Shown here: one piece after another, positions 1 to 8,746 of the stretch
How the letters are laid out: each line of letters begins with the position of its first letter
Position numbering within the stretch: the stretch's first letter is position 1
Assembly: GCA_030533445.1 (NCBI GenBank)
Contig: CM060070.1
Span: 32,301,001 to 32,365,000 of the forward strand
DNA: 64,000 bases
From: Cyprinodon diabolis
Lineage: Eukaryota; Chordata; Actinopteri; Cyprinodontiformes; Cyprinodontidae
Direction: 5' to 3'
Position numbers and translations under genes: made by a program
Notes under the pieces: generated by a model
What the model saw: the letters and a program-made list of their open reading frames with translations, nothing else
What the model was told of the DNA's origin: nothing
The model's database searches: none

Positions 1-605
1 CCTGAGGCTGCAGCTTTAACCCGGAAGTCAATGGAAAATTCAGCTACTGTAGATTTTCCCTGTTTCAAATCTAGCAGGGCTCGGGAATCAATGGTTTTAT
101 CAGAGTCATGGTTGAAAACCTAAGAAAACTCAGAGATGAATTCGGAAAAAGAAAATGAAAAACTGGATCCAGAAGAGAACCTTGCCTCCGCCTATTCCAG
201 GGCTCGTCCAGTGAGCTGAGAGAGAATGAAAGAAATCTTTTTTCTGTCATTGGGAAAACTGCCAGGAGAGTGTTCAAAAAGTAAACGGCATTGAAATAAA
301 AATCCTCTACAATCCTTTAGATTACCTGAAAATCTTTCAGGGAGACTTGGACGGAACTCAGGAAATGACGTCACAGATGGTGACCTGAGTGGCGGAAGTG
401 GTTCCGGAACTGGACGGACTGCAGGCGTAGCGTTAGCATTTGGCATGTAGCTAGCATAATTCTGTAAAACTTGGTTCTGATACTCTAGCTGGCGGTTTAA
501 CTCACGGAGGGTGTTCACTTGTCCATGGATTTGAGTTTCCTGCTCCTCAAGCCTCATCCGGAGGTGATCTGCTGGGCTTTGTGTTTGGCCGCAGTGTTCT
601 GTCAT
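1..605 (-). pseudogene. Ty3/gypsy-like retrotransposon gag, broken, left-truncated by the window
   Basis: Read on the minus strand, this is the N-terminal part of a Gag (capsid) protein of a sushi-type Ty3/gypsy LTR retrotransposon. It starts at the ATG ending at 605. The first 60 or so residues are rich in Glu, Gln and Leu, as in a coiled coil, then a Pro-rich stretch leads into the capsid-like segment with an ERFSG motif and the downstream LTGRALE motif. The frame is broken by TAG at 192-194, where the family usually has Trp, and by a second in-frame TAG at 120-122. Family-like sequence continues in the same frame to the window edge. Two nonsense changes make it a dead copy. Gag normally forms the particle that packages element RNA. 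The family call rests on recognised motifs; the exact clade is inference. Confidence 0.75.
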
Positions 606-772
606 GATTGGGTTTTAGAGATAAACCCACATGCAGAACACCACTGAGACTGGTAAAGGTTTAACAGAGTTTATTAGTTTTCACACAAACAAGACAGGAT
701 TCAGGTTCAGGTCCGGGCAGGATTCTCTGGCGTCTGCAGAGACGGATAGTTGGTTAGCTGGGTATGCAGATA

Positions 773-801
773 CACTATATTGCCAAAAGTATTTGCTCAC
801 C
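773..801 (+). repeat. Left terminal inverted repeat of Tc1 copy A
   Basis: 29 bp starting CACTATATTGCC and ending GCTCACC, exactly complementary to 1992-2020 and preceded by the TA at 771-772. It is the transposase binding and cleavage end. Confidence 0.93.
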
Positions 802-906
802 CATCCAAATTATTGGAATCAGGTGTTCCAATCACTTCCATGGCCACAGGTGTATAAATTCAAGCACCTAGGCATGCAGACTGTTTTTACAAACATTTGT
901 GAAAGA

Positions 907-1938
907 ATGGGTCGCTCTCAGGAGCTCAGTGAATTCCAGCGTGGAACTGTGATAGGATGCCACCTGTGCAACAAATCCAGTCGTGAAATTTCCTCGCTCC
1001 TAAATATTCCACAGTCAACTGTCAGCTGTATTATAAGAAAATGGAAGTGTTTGGGAACGACAGCAACTCAGCCACGAAGTGGTAGGCCACGTAAACTGAC
1101 GGAGCGGGGTCAGCGGATGCTGAAGCGCATAGTGCGAAGAGGTCGCCAACTTTCTGCAGAGTCAATCACTACAGACCTCCAAACTTCATGTGGCCTTCAG
1201 ATTAGCTCAAGAACAGTGCGCAGAGAGCTTCATGGAATGGGTTTCCATGGTCGAGCAGCTGCATCCAAGCCATACATAACCAAGTGCAATGCAAAGCGTC
1301 GGATGCGGTGGTGTAAAGCACGCCGCCACTGGACTCTAGAGCAGTGGAGACGCGTTCTCTGGAGTGACGAATCGCGCTTCTCCATCTGGCAATCTGATGG
1401 ACGGGTCTGGGTTTGGCGGTTGCCAGGAGAACGGTACTTGTCTGACTGCATTGTGCCAAGTGTAAAGTTTGGTGGAGGGGGGATTATGGTGTGGGGTTGT
1501 TTTTCAGGAGCTGGGCTTGGCCCCTTAGTTCCAGTGAAAGGAACTCTGAATGCTTCAGCATACCAAGACATTTTGGACAATTCCATGCTCCCAACTTTGT
1601 GGGAACAGTTTGGAGCTGGCCCCTTCCTCTTCCAACATGACTGTGCACCAGTGCACAAAGCAAGGTCCATAAAGACATGGATGACAGAGTCTGGTGTGGA
1701 TGAACTTGACTGGCCTGCACAGAGTCCTGACCTCAACCCGATAGAACACCTTTGGGATGAATTAGAGCGGAGACTGAGAGCCAGGCCTTCTCGTCCAACA
1801 TCAGTGTGCGACCTCACAAATGCGCTTCTGGAAGAATGGTCAAAAATTCCCATAAACACACTCCTAAACCTTGTGGACAGCCTTCCCAGAAGAGTTGAAG
1901 CTGTTCTAGCTGCAAAGGGTGGACCGACGTCATATTGA
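907..1938 (+). CDS. Tc1-like transposase, intact (copy A)
   Basis: A 343-aa DD34E transposase that excises and reinserts the element at TA sites in the nucleus. From the Met at 907 the order is: a helix-turn-helix of the paired type (about residues 8-45, ending in the IPQSTVS recognition helix), a GRPRK minor-groove motif (59-63), a second helix-turn-helix (about 70-115), and the catalytic domain. Catalytic residues are D154 (WSDESRF), D245 (QHDCAP) and E280 (NPIEHLW), with exactly 34 residues between the last two. The glycine-rich [10 protein letters not shown] segment is at 188-197. The frame is open upstream to 631 and another Met lies at 874, but 907 gives the usual family length of about 340 aa. 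There are no stops or frameshifts, so the protein could be active. Confidence 0.93.
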   Translation: MGRSQELSEFQRGTVIGCHLCNKSSREISSLLNIPQSTVSCIIRKWKCLGTTATQPRSGRPRKLTERGQRMLKRIVRRGRQLSAESITTDLQTSCGLQISSRTVRRELHGMGFHGRAAASKPYITKCNAKRRMRWCKARRHWTLEQWRRVLWSDESRFSIWQSDGRVWVWRLPGERYLSDCIVPSVKFGGGGIMVWGCFSGAGLGPLVPVKGTLNASAYQDILDNSMLPTLWEQFGAGPFLFQHDCAPVHKARSIKTWMTESGVDELDWPAQSPDLNPIEHLWDELERRLRARPSRPTSVCDLTNALLEEWSKIPINTLLNLVDSLPRRVEAVLAAKGGPTSY

Positions 1939-1991
1939 ACCCTATGGATTAGGAACGGGATGTCACTTAAGCTCATATGTGAGTCAAGGCA

Positions 1992-2020
1992 GGTGAGCAA
2001 ATACTTTTGGCAATATAGTG
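1992..2020 (-). repeat. Right terminal inverted repeat of Tc1 copy A
   Basis: Exact reverse complement of 773-801, followed by the TA at 2021-2022. Similarity stops right after 29 bp (CATCC inside the left end, TGCCT inside the right). Confidence 0.93.
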
Positions 2021-2022
2021 TA

Positions 2023-2570
2023 AGTTAAATGGATTTTCAGACATTTCAGTGGATACCTTGAAGAGGTCCAGGTTTGTTCAGAGAGAGGGAACCAGTTGGG
2101 ATCAGAGACAGTTGGTTCAGCAGAGTGCTTAGGCAGCAGCAGCGTCTTACTTCTGACTTCCAGTGATCAGACCTTGGTTGAAGTGATCAGCTCTTTCCAA
2201 AGAGCAGCGGGTGGATTCCAGAATGTTGTCTTCAGGTTTGGCTCTCTAGGGCAGGCAGGCAGATTCAGGTTAAGCTCATCCAGAGCTTCTCTCGAGAGAC
2301 TGGTTTCCTAGGAGCGAGAAGACAGAGGCAATTAGTTTAAGGTTTCTATAGGAAGATGGTAAAATTCAGAGGCTCAGGTTCGCTAACCAAACTTGGCTAA
2401 CACTGCGGCGTCGAAGCAAGGTCTGGCAGCTGCTTATGAAGGCCGGTCTCCTGATGAGCTGATGAGCGTCAGCTGGGCTGGGGGGCTGCAGCCCAGGAGG
2501 ATCCACAGCACACTCTGCTGGAGAAGGTGGAGAAACTCCAGATCCCAACAAAAACTTTAGGTTGAAAAGG
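2023..2570. other. Gypsy leader/LTR-like segment right of Tc1 copy A
   Basis: No gene is seen. The base composition matches 606-772 rather than the AT-rich DNA beyond 2570. On the minus strand a TTCATAAGCAGCTGCC stretch (about 2430-2445) could be a weak TATA-containing LTR promoter. This is inference from position and composition. Confidence 0.3.
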
Positions 2571-3320
2571 ACAAAAAAGAAAAAAAAAGAGGTCTGGGTG
2601 CCAAGAATCTATTACTATTGTAACATTTTGTTTTTAGGGGATTAACAGTATCATACAGATTACTTTTGGCATTAATGATTGGTTAAGAGTTTTTAACTTC
2701 TGTGTCATCCTGTCATTACATGCTAACCACCTCTGAAACCCAGAAATCCCAGATTGTCAGTGTTGTTTTGCACTGAGTGACGAGTCATCTTTAATCAGAG
2801 CTGACAGTGCAAACTTTTTCAAACAGTCATAGCCTCTTTACGCCTGTTTACTCATAGTAAAACCTGTAAATGCAGCAAATACAAGATCTTCACCTATTGT
2901 TTTTTTTTCTTTTTTTTTCTCAAAAGGATTAAAGAGTTGGAGTCTTTCCAAATCAGTGCAAACATTCCAAAGCCTGATCGCACATTTTAGGTAACAAATA
3001 TTTCAAATGTTTCATTGTAATATGCGAGAGTTAGCCGAAAGGGCTATTTTTCCTCTGTTGTTAATGACCAGGTATCATCCTAAAAACAGAATACATAAAT
3101 TAACAACTACACAAAAAAATAAAACATAATTCTGTTCCATCACGAACACAAAATACAGCCATTGCTGCACCATCATACAATAGATAAGAATCTACATTCT
3201 GATGAGGTCATTTGTCAGATTAAAAGCAACTTCTGAAAATAACAACCTTTAACCAGGTATTAAACATGATACCACCTTAATGATAGGTTGTAGTTTTTAA
3301 AGATGACTATTTTATTAAAA
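2571..3320. other. AT-rich spacer between the two Tc1 copies
   Basis: About 750 bp of AT-rich DNA with A and T runs (for example 2901-2920). I see no open reading frame of interest, RNA gene or recognisable repeat. It forms most of the 1.3-kb spacer between the inverted Tc1 copies. Confidence 0.6.
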
Positions 3321-3322
3321 TA

Positions 3323-3351
3323 CACTATATTGCCAAAAGTATTTGCTCACC
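3323..3351 (+). repeat. Left terminal inverted repeat of Tc1 copy B
   Basis: 29 bp identical to the reverse complement of 4542-4570 and to the ends of copy A. It follows the TA at 3321-3322. Confidence 0.93.
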
Positions 3352-3404
3352 TGCCTTGACTCACATATGAGCTTAAGTGACATCCCGTTCCTAATCCATA
3401 GGGT

Positions 3405-4436
3405 TCAATATGACGTCGGTCCACCCTTTGCAGCTAGAACAGCTTCAACTCTTCTGGGAAGGCTGTCCACAAGGTTTAGGAGTGTGTTTATGGGAATTTT
3501 TGACCATTCTTCCAGAAGCGCATTTGTGAGGTCGCACACTGATGTTGGACGAGAAGGCCTGGCTCTCAGTCTCCGCTCTAATTCATCCCAAAGGTGTTCT
3601 ATCGGGTTGAGGTCAGGACTCTGTGCAGGCCAGTCAAGTTCATCCACACCAGACTCTGTCATCCATGTCTTTATGGACCTTGCTTTGTGCACTGGTGCAC
3701 AGTCATGTTGGAAGAGGAAGGGGCCAGCTCCAAACTGTTCCCACAAAGTTGGGAGCATGGAATTGTCCAAAATGTCTTGGTATGCTGAAGCATTCAGAGT
3801 TCCTTTCACTGGAACTAAGGGGCCAAGCCCAGCTCCTGAAAAACAACCCCACACCATAATCCCCCCTCCACCAAACTTTACACTTGGCACAATGCAGTCA
3901 GACAAGTACCGTTCTCCTGGCAACCGCCAAACCCAGACCCGTCCATCAGATTGCCAGATGGAGAAGCGCGATTCGTCACTCCAGAGAACGCGTCTCCACT
4001 GCTCTAGAGTCCAGTGGCGGCGTGCTTTACACCACCGCATCCGACGCTTTGCATTGCACTTGGTTATGTATGGCTTGGATGCAGCTGCTCGACCATGGAA
4101 ACCCATTCCATGAAGCTCTCTGCGCACTGTTCTTGAGCTAATCTGAAGGCCACATGAAGTTTGGAGGTCTGTAGTGATTGACTCTGCAGAAAGTTGGCGA
4201 CCTCTTCGCACTATGCGCTTCAGCATCCGCTGACCCCGCTCCGTCAGTTTACGTGGCCTACCACTTCGTGGCTGAGTTGCTGTCGTTCCCAAACACTTCC
4301 ATTTTCTTATAATACAGCTGACAGTTGACTGTGGAATATTTAGGAGCGAGGAAATTTCACGACTGGATTTGTTGCACAGGTGGCATCCTATCACAGTTCC
4401 ACGCTGGAATTCACTGAGCTCCTGAGAGCGACCCAT
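3405..4436 (-). CDS. Tc1-like transposase, intact (copy B)
   Basis: A 343-aa DD34E transposase with the same protein sequence as copy A: two N-terminal helix-turn-helix units around a GRPRK motif, then D154, D245 and E280. The start at 4436 mirrors that chosen in copy A. The frame extends upstream into flanking DNA to 4646, but that extension differs from copy A and is not part of the element protein. It has no disabling mutation. Either copy could in principle mobilise both, since their ends are identical. Confidence 0.93.
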   Translation of the reverse strand: MGRSQELSEFQRGTVIGCHLCNKSSREISSLLNIPQSTVSCIIRKWKCLGTTATQPRSGRPRKLTERGQRMLKRIVRRGRQLSAESITTDLQTSCGLQISSRTVRRELHGMGFHGRAAASKPYITKCNAKRRMRWCKARRHWTLEQWRRVLWSDESRFSIWQSDGRVWVWRLPGERYLSDCIVPSVKFGGGGIMVWGCFSGAGLGPLVPVKGTLNASAYQDILDNSMLPTLWEQFGAGPFLFQHDCAPVHKARSIKTWMTESGVDELDWPAQSPDLNPIEHLWDELERRLRARPSRPTSVCDLTNALLEEWSKIPINTLLNLVDSLPRRVEAVLAAKGGPTSY

Positions 4437-4541
4437 TCTTTCACAAATGTTTGTAAAAACAGTCTGCATGCCTAGGTGCTTGAATTTATACACCTGTGGC
4501 CATGGAAGTGATTGGAACACCTGATTCCAATAATTTGGATG

Positions 4542-4570
4542 GGTGAGCAAATACTTTTGGCAATATAGTG
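4542..4570 (-). repeat. Right terminal inverted repeat of Tc1 copy B
   Basis: Perfect partner of 3323-3351, followed by the TA at 4571-4572. Confidence 0.93.
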
Positions 4571-5071
4571 TATATTGTACATATTTTTTACACAAAAATG
4601 TGTAAAAACATTTTACTCTATTTGTACAAGGGAAATTGATTTTCATGTTTTCTTTCTATTTTTAATGAGCAAAAAACGCATTTGTTTCTCATTAATTTAT
4701 CCGTCAGAGACAGACACACCTTGTATGAGCCATTTGAACACTGGGTCTGCATCAACATGCATGATATGCAGGCATCCTCACTATTTGTGTCAGAACCCTG
4801 TGGCTCTGTTGTGAGTTAGCGAGGTGCGGCTGTCCCACTCACAACCACTCAGGGTGAATCAGGAGGAAATGGTGGCAGGCATAATAGGACAGCAACGGCC
4901 TGAGTAGCACCAGGCTTGGTTCATTTTTCTCCCCGGGCACTGGGCGGCCCATTGCTGACTTTGATGGATAGGAATGCTGCTCACCCACACACACTCACAC
5001 GCCCACACATGTCCCATACACTCACTCAGCAAAGCTCAGATGCACAAACTTGCAAACAGATACACAATCTC

Positions 5072-5086
5072 CACACACACACACAC
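5072..5086. repeat. CA microsatellite
   Basis: Short run of CA dinucleotides inside a wider CA-rich patch (about 4983-5090). Confidence 0.85.
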
Positions 5087-7734
5087 GGCCCGGGCCGAGT
5101 GGATCTGACATTCTGCGTGTAATGTTTACGACCCGCCCACCCAGCCTTCCTCCTCTGCCAATAAACTTCTTCCCAGAAGTATGTGTGATGCATGATCATG
5201 TAGATGGCTGCTTGTGGGGGTTGCGCCTGTGTTCTTCATCACGGGCTTGACCATGTGCATCCTGGTGCAACATGCAGCACATGGTCAAACCCATTTAGCT
5301 TTCAGGTTTCATGATGACAAATCTGAACATTAACTTTGTTTTTCACCTCACTTTGTCACATTACCAGCGACAGACCCAGAAAACATAGTGCGCCTGTGAT
5401 GTATACTGAAATAAATGACACAACAAAAGCAGATGTCTCTTCACAATCCAAGAAACACTGAACCCTTACTTAACTGAAGGCTGAAAAATCGACGACAAGA
5501 AGAGCAAAGATATAGATTACGTGGGGTGAGAGCTGTGCCTTTGTTAGAGGACAAGTGAGGTTTTCACCTCAACTACAAGGTCTAATCATAGCTAAACAGG
5601 TCAGAGTGTTCCTTATGACCCGAGCCAAACCTGCTGAGAAGTAAAGTCAAACACTGCCTCATCTGAAAGGAGAAACTAACTCTCCAGCCCCCGCAGTGAC
5701 AAACTTCAGAACCAATTAGCTCCCTCTGAACTAGAGTCTTGCAAACCAACATGACAAGCCTTGAGACAAGCTATAATTTGCAGCGTTCGACTCAAAGATA
5801 GGGGTTAGGTTTCAGGTGGGAGCTTGACCAACTCCTTTCACTTTTCTTTCTCTGAGTCAGCATCTTCCAGGGAGGAGAAAAGAGATTGAGGCAGATAGGA
5901 AGCGAGAGGGAGCCGGCTGGGCTACGAGAAGACAGTCACCTTTGTCTGCTTGTGAAGCATCTGTGAGATAACTGCAGTGTTTTCTTTTCAACACGGCCTG
6001 CATTTTCTGCCTCTTTCTCTCTCTTATACACACACAGATGCACAAAGGGATGATTCAGTTCTTAGGCAGTGTGATAACATGCCGATGGGGCACAGTGTCC
6101 CCTGCAAAGTGGGGAGGAGTGTATCTCCGTGTTATCAGACAGACAGTCTGTGCTGCTCCTGAGCCTGAGGCAGCGAGTAGGGACAGTTCTAGTCAAGTCC
6201 TTTTTTTAACTAAAGCACATTGAACAACATGTTTCTTGTGTCTCAGATGTGAACTAAATCATGAGAACTATCACAAGTTTGAAATAATAGGAAGTAATCG
6301 CTGCGCAGGAAGCGACTGTTATCTACATTAAATTGCACAGAGGTCAACACTTATTTTTTAAACACATGCATCATCTACAATGTAAAGATGCACATATATA
6401 AGCAATATTTGTCATTAATTAAGACCAAAAGTCTGCTTTAACAGCTTTCACATTTTAATTTTCTCAGCTGTCAAGCAGACTTTAAATTCTGTAAGGTAAA
6501 TTCCATCATCTGCATCAGTCAGCCTAAAGATACTTCCCTTAGACCTCAAATGAAACCAACTTATTAAGGAAAATAATGCTGTCTGGTTTTCAGACATGCA
6601 TCTGCTCATTTCCTAATTTGCATAATTTATCTTTCTGAAACCACAAGGATTCAGGAAGCATCTAACTTTTCTGATGAATAAATACCAACTTAGTAATGTT
6701 TTATCTGATAAGTTCTTTCTTTCTTCTGTTGAACAGACTAGTGTCATCACCCCCTATAAGCACTGTAGTGTAAACTGTATATCTCAGAATATTTTGCTGT
6801 GGTTGAAAGAAAAAGAAAATTTCCTATTAAAAGAGATGCATGGAGATATGGAGATATACCGTATGTTTTTGCAAAATAAAATCCTGTTTTAACTTATGAG
6901 TGAGAGCATCACTAAAACTGCTTATCACAGATTAGCTTGATGTAAAATTTAAATGTTATCATATAGCACAATGCATTTATTCTGTGGAAAAGAACACATT
7001 AACGACGCTTCTTATCTCAACGGTAAAAGTTATAACTATGCAAAAGAGAAGAAAACAAAAAACATCAGTATTTTGCTGATATGGAAATACTAATTCTTTT
7101 TTTGATTATTTCAACACTGAATCAAAAATTAAAGTAGGGATCTCACAAGTGTTGTTCTAATATTCCATCACATTCACATCAATGTTTGTCGGCTCACTAG
7201 ATAACTATAAAACAATTTTATTTAAAATTAGAATAAAAAAAGAGGGGTAAGCATACCTTCTTAAATTGCCTTATGATTATTTTTTAATGCTTGGATGTCC
7301 ATATTAGGCGCTAGCAGTGGTAGAGTGAAGGTTCTGTATAGGAACCCTGATTGTTGCAGACCCCACAGGCTTCCCTTCATGCATCAATGACATTTTGCCA
7401 CCAATGACCTCGCTGCTGGTTCTTAACGTCTGCACCAGCTTTCACAGACAAATGCTTCTGCAGACCAGGAACGCACAGGAGCAGAGGGTTTGGAGGTGTT
7501 AAGAACTATGACAACGTCTCCCTTGTTAAACGTGTTTATATTCTCATGCCATGCTTGCCTGTTTAATGTTTGTTTGTCTAATACATCAAGTGTTTCAGGA
7601 AACAGTGTTCATTTTATCTCTTATATATCCCACTCAAAAGCAAATAGCATCACAATGAGTTAGTCACTGCCACCTGTCAGAGGTCATAACATCATAGTAC
7701 CCGAATCATATAAAACATCAACATAAATTTTAAA

Positions 7735-7905
7735 TTTCTATTAACTGTTTTATTCTATAGTGCCAATTCACAACAAATGCCATATCACACTTCACAACAA
7801 TACATATATTCAATTAAAATCCAGAAATACATAATTTCAAAGCAATCCATTAATCTATAGATTCAAATTAAACTATTCATATTCCAATTCGATCCTTGTT
7901 CATTT
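7735..7905 (-). mobile_element. Relic of an L2-like LINE 3' tail
   Basis: The stretch reading TATAGTGCCAATTCACAACA (about 7757-7776) is the reverse complement of the familiar 3' end of fish L2-like LINEs, where a GCGCTATATAAA-type tail follows the untranslated region. The flanking 100 bp on the right is AT-rich and degraded. Boundaries are approximate; family from memory of common fish repeats. Confidence 0.45.
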
Positions 7906-8109
7906 ATTGTAAAATATCATATTCTACTTGTCTGGGTTTAATGAATCGTTGCGAGCCATATGTTTGTTTTGTTTATGCTCATGAAGTGCTGACAGCGCGT
8001 TTATTATTTCCTTAAACAGAGCAGTGAACCCTGCCAGTACTTTTTTTTTTGTTTACCTGTGCCTAGGGCTAGTATCCAAGGGGGGAGGTTGTTTACCTGC
8101 TCTGTTGCC

Positions 8110-8570
8110 CAGCGACGCGTTGACGTCGTCAGAGGTTGGCAACACCCCCTGAAATACGGGCTTCGATTCATTGACGCTCTTTTAAGGTCGTGGGCGATAA
8201 AATGAAGAGTTGAATTTCTCTGCAAGTATCTAATTCGGTTAAGGAGCCAAGGCATTTAACGCAGTTGGATACTGAGTATCACCACCTGCTTTTGCTTTCC
8301 TAGAGGCTTCACCCCCACCACTCCGAGGCTGTTGTAGCGTGAGGGTGAAATTCCACCTTAAATGATATGTCGACTGAGCTCGAACTCTACTCTCCTCCCA
8401 TATCCGTGCGGAGCCACTTTAAAGAGGAGTCTCACCTTCCCGGTTCCGCTGTCATCACCGAGAAACACACCGGCGTACTGAGAAGAGCCGGACACCTTGG
8501 GACATATCCGCTGCTATTGGTCAGGACTCTCCGGGCTGCTATTAAAGCACGTGAAGCGGCGCGCGCTGTG
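8110..8570 (+). promoter_or_regulatory. Candidate upstream promoter of midn (P1)
   Basis: A GC- and CpG-richer island rises out of AT-rich DNA here. It contains a CRE-like TGACGTCG at 8121-8128, an inverted CCAAT box (ATTGG) at 8516-8520, a TATA-like TATTAAAG at 8540-8547, and an E-box CACGTG at about 8549-8554. Transcription would start near 8570. Support is the motif layout and a consensus splice donor shortly downstream at 8747. A CRE-like site would fit stimulus-responsive expression, but that is inference. Confidence 0.5.
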
Positions 8571-8746
8571 CGACACACCGAAGCGCATCTACGGAGAAGC
8601 CAAGAGACACAAGTCTGGTGGATGATACTTTAAATCGCTTGGATTTATCAGAAAGTTTGCTTTACTTTTCATGCCAAAGCTGGGGGAACAGACTGCAAAA
8701 CAGCACAATTCCCAGCGAAGCTTTAAAGTTTTCGCCACTTTTATTG
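8570..8746 (+). other. midn: Predicted 5' non-coding exon of midn
   Basis: The stretch after the P1 motifs ends at a strong donor, G|GTAAGT (GT at 8747-8748). The first coding segment at 10701 begins right after a pyrimidine-containing acceptor (CTCTGCGCACAG), eight bases before the start codon, as expected if an upstream untranslated exon splices into it. The 5' end is estimated from the TATA-like box. An open frame (8367-8633) overlapping this region has no recognised similarity. Confidence 0.45.

Larger units (their letters stand above)
773..2020 (+). mobile_element. Complete Tc1-like DNA transposon, copy A
   Basis: This is a 1,248-bp element flanked by TA on both sides (771-772 and 2021-2022), the target duplication of Tc1/mariner elements. 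Its ends are perfect 29-bp inverted repeats beginning CACTATATTGCCAAAAGTAT. It carries one uninterrupted transposase gene on the plus strand. It lies inside the leader or LTR of the gypsy-like element, so it inserted later. Copy B (3323-4570) has the same length and the same translated products in sense and antisense frames, so the two look essentially identical. Very similar Tc1-like elements are widespread in fish genomes. Confidence 0.95.
1..2570 (-). mobile_element. Decayed Ty3/gypsy-like LTR retrotransposon, 5' portion, split by a Tc1 insertion
   Basis: Gag (1-605, minus) fixes the orientation, so leader and 5' LTR should lie to the right. Segments 606-772 and 2023-about 2570 are GC-richer than the AT-rich DNA that follows and would join once the Tc1 copy at 773-2020 is removed. 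On the minus strand, 2144-2162 starts TGGAAGTCAGAAGTAAGA, loosely like a tRNA primer-binding site, which would place the LTR at roughly 2165-2570. I could not define LTR ends or a second LTR, so the right boundary is an estimate. Pol is outside the window. Confidence 0.45.
3323..4570 (-). mobile_element. Complete Tc1-like DNA transposon, copy B (inverted relative to A)
   Basis: 1,248 bp, TA at 3321-3322 and 4571-4572, perfect 29-bp terminal repeats at 3323-3351 and 4542-4570, and an intact minus-strand transposase. Every stretch I compared with copy A was identical, and the translations agree fully, including the antisense 256-aa frame. It is inserted in AT-rich DNA outside the gypsy-like element. 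Identity between two separate insertion sites points to very recent transposition or to sequence homogenisation. Confidence 0.95.
4573..8100. other. Intergenic DNA upstream of midn
   Basis: No convincing gene. The first kilobase includes a CA-rich patch (about 4983-5090). The rest is AT-rich, with one recognisable LINE-tail relic (7735-7905). All open frames here are short and unlike known proteins. Distal regulatory elements of midn may lie here, but nothing in the sequence shows this directly. Confidence 0.5.

Noticed and set aside
631..906. N-terminal 92-residue extension of the copy A transposase frame
   Set aside because: It begins in flanking gypsy-derived DNA and runs through the terminal repeat. 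The extension in copy B is different, so it is read-through, not transposase.
1230..2000. 256-aa minus-strand open frame inside Tc1 copy A, with its equivalent 3343-4113 (+) in copy B
   Set aside because: It is antisense to a conserved transposase gene. The long frame follows from codon constraint on the sense strand and has no domain of its own.
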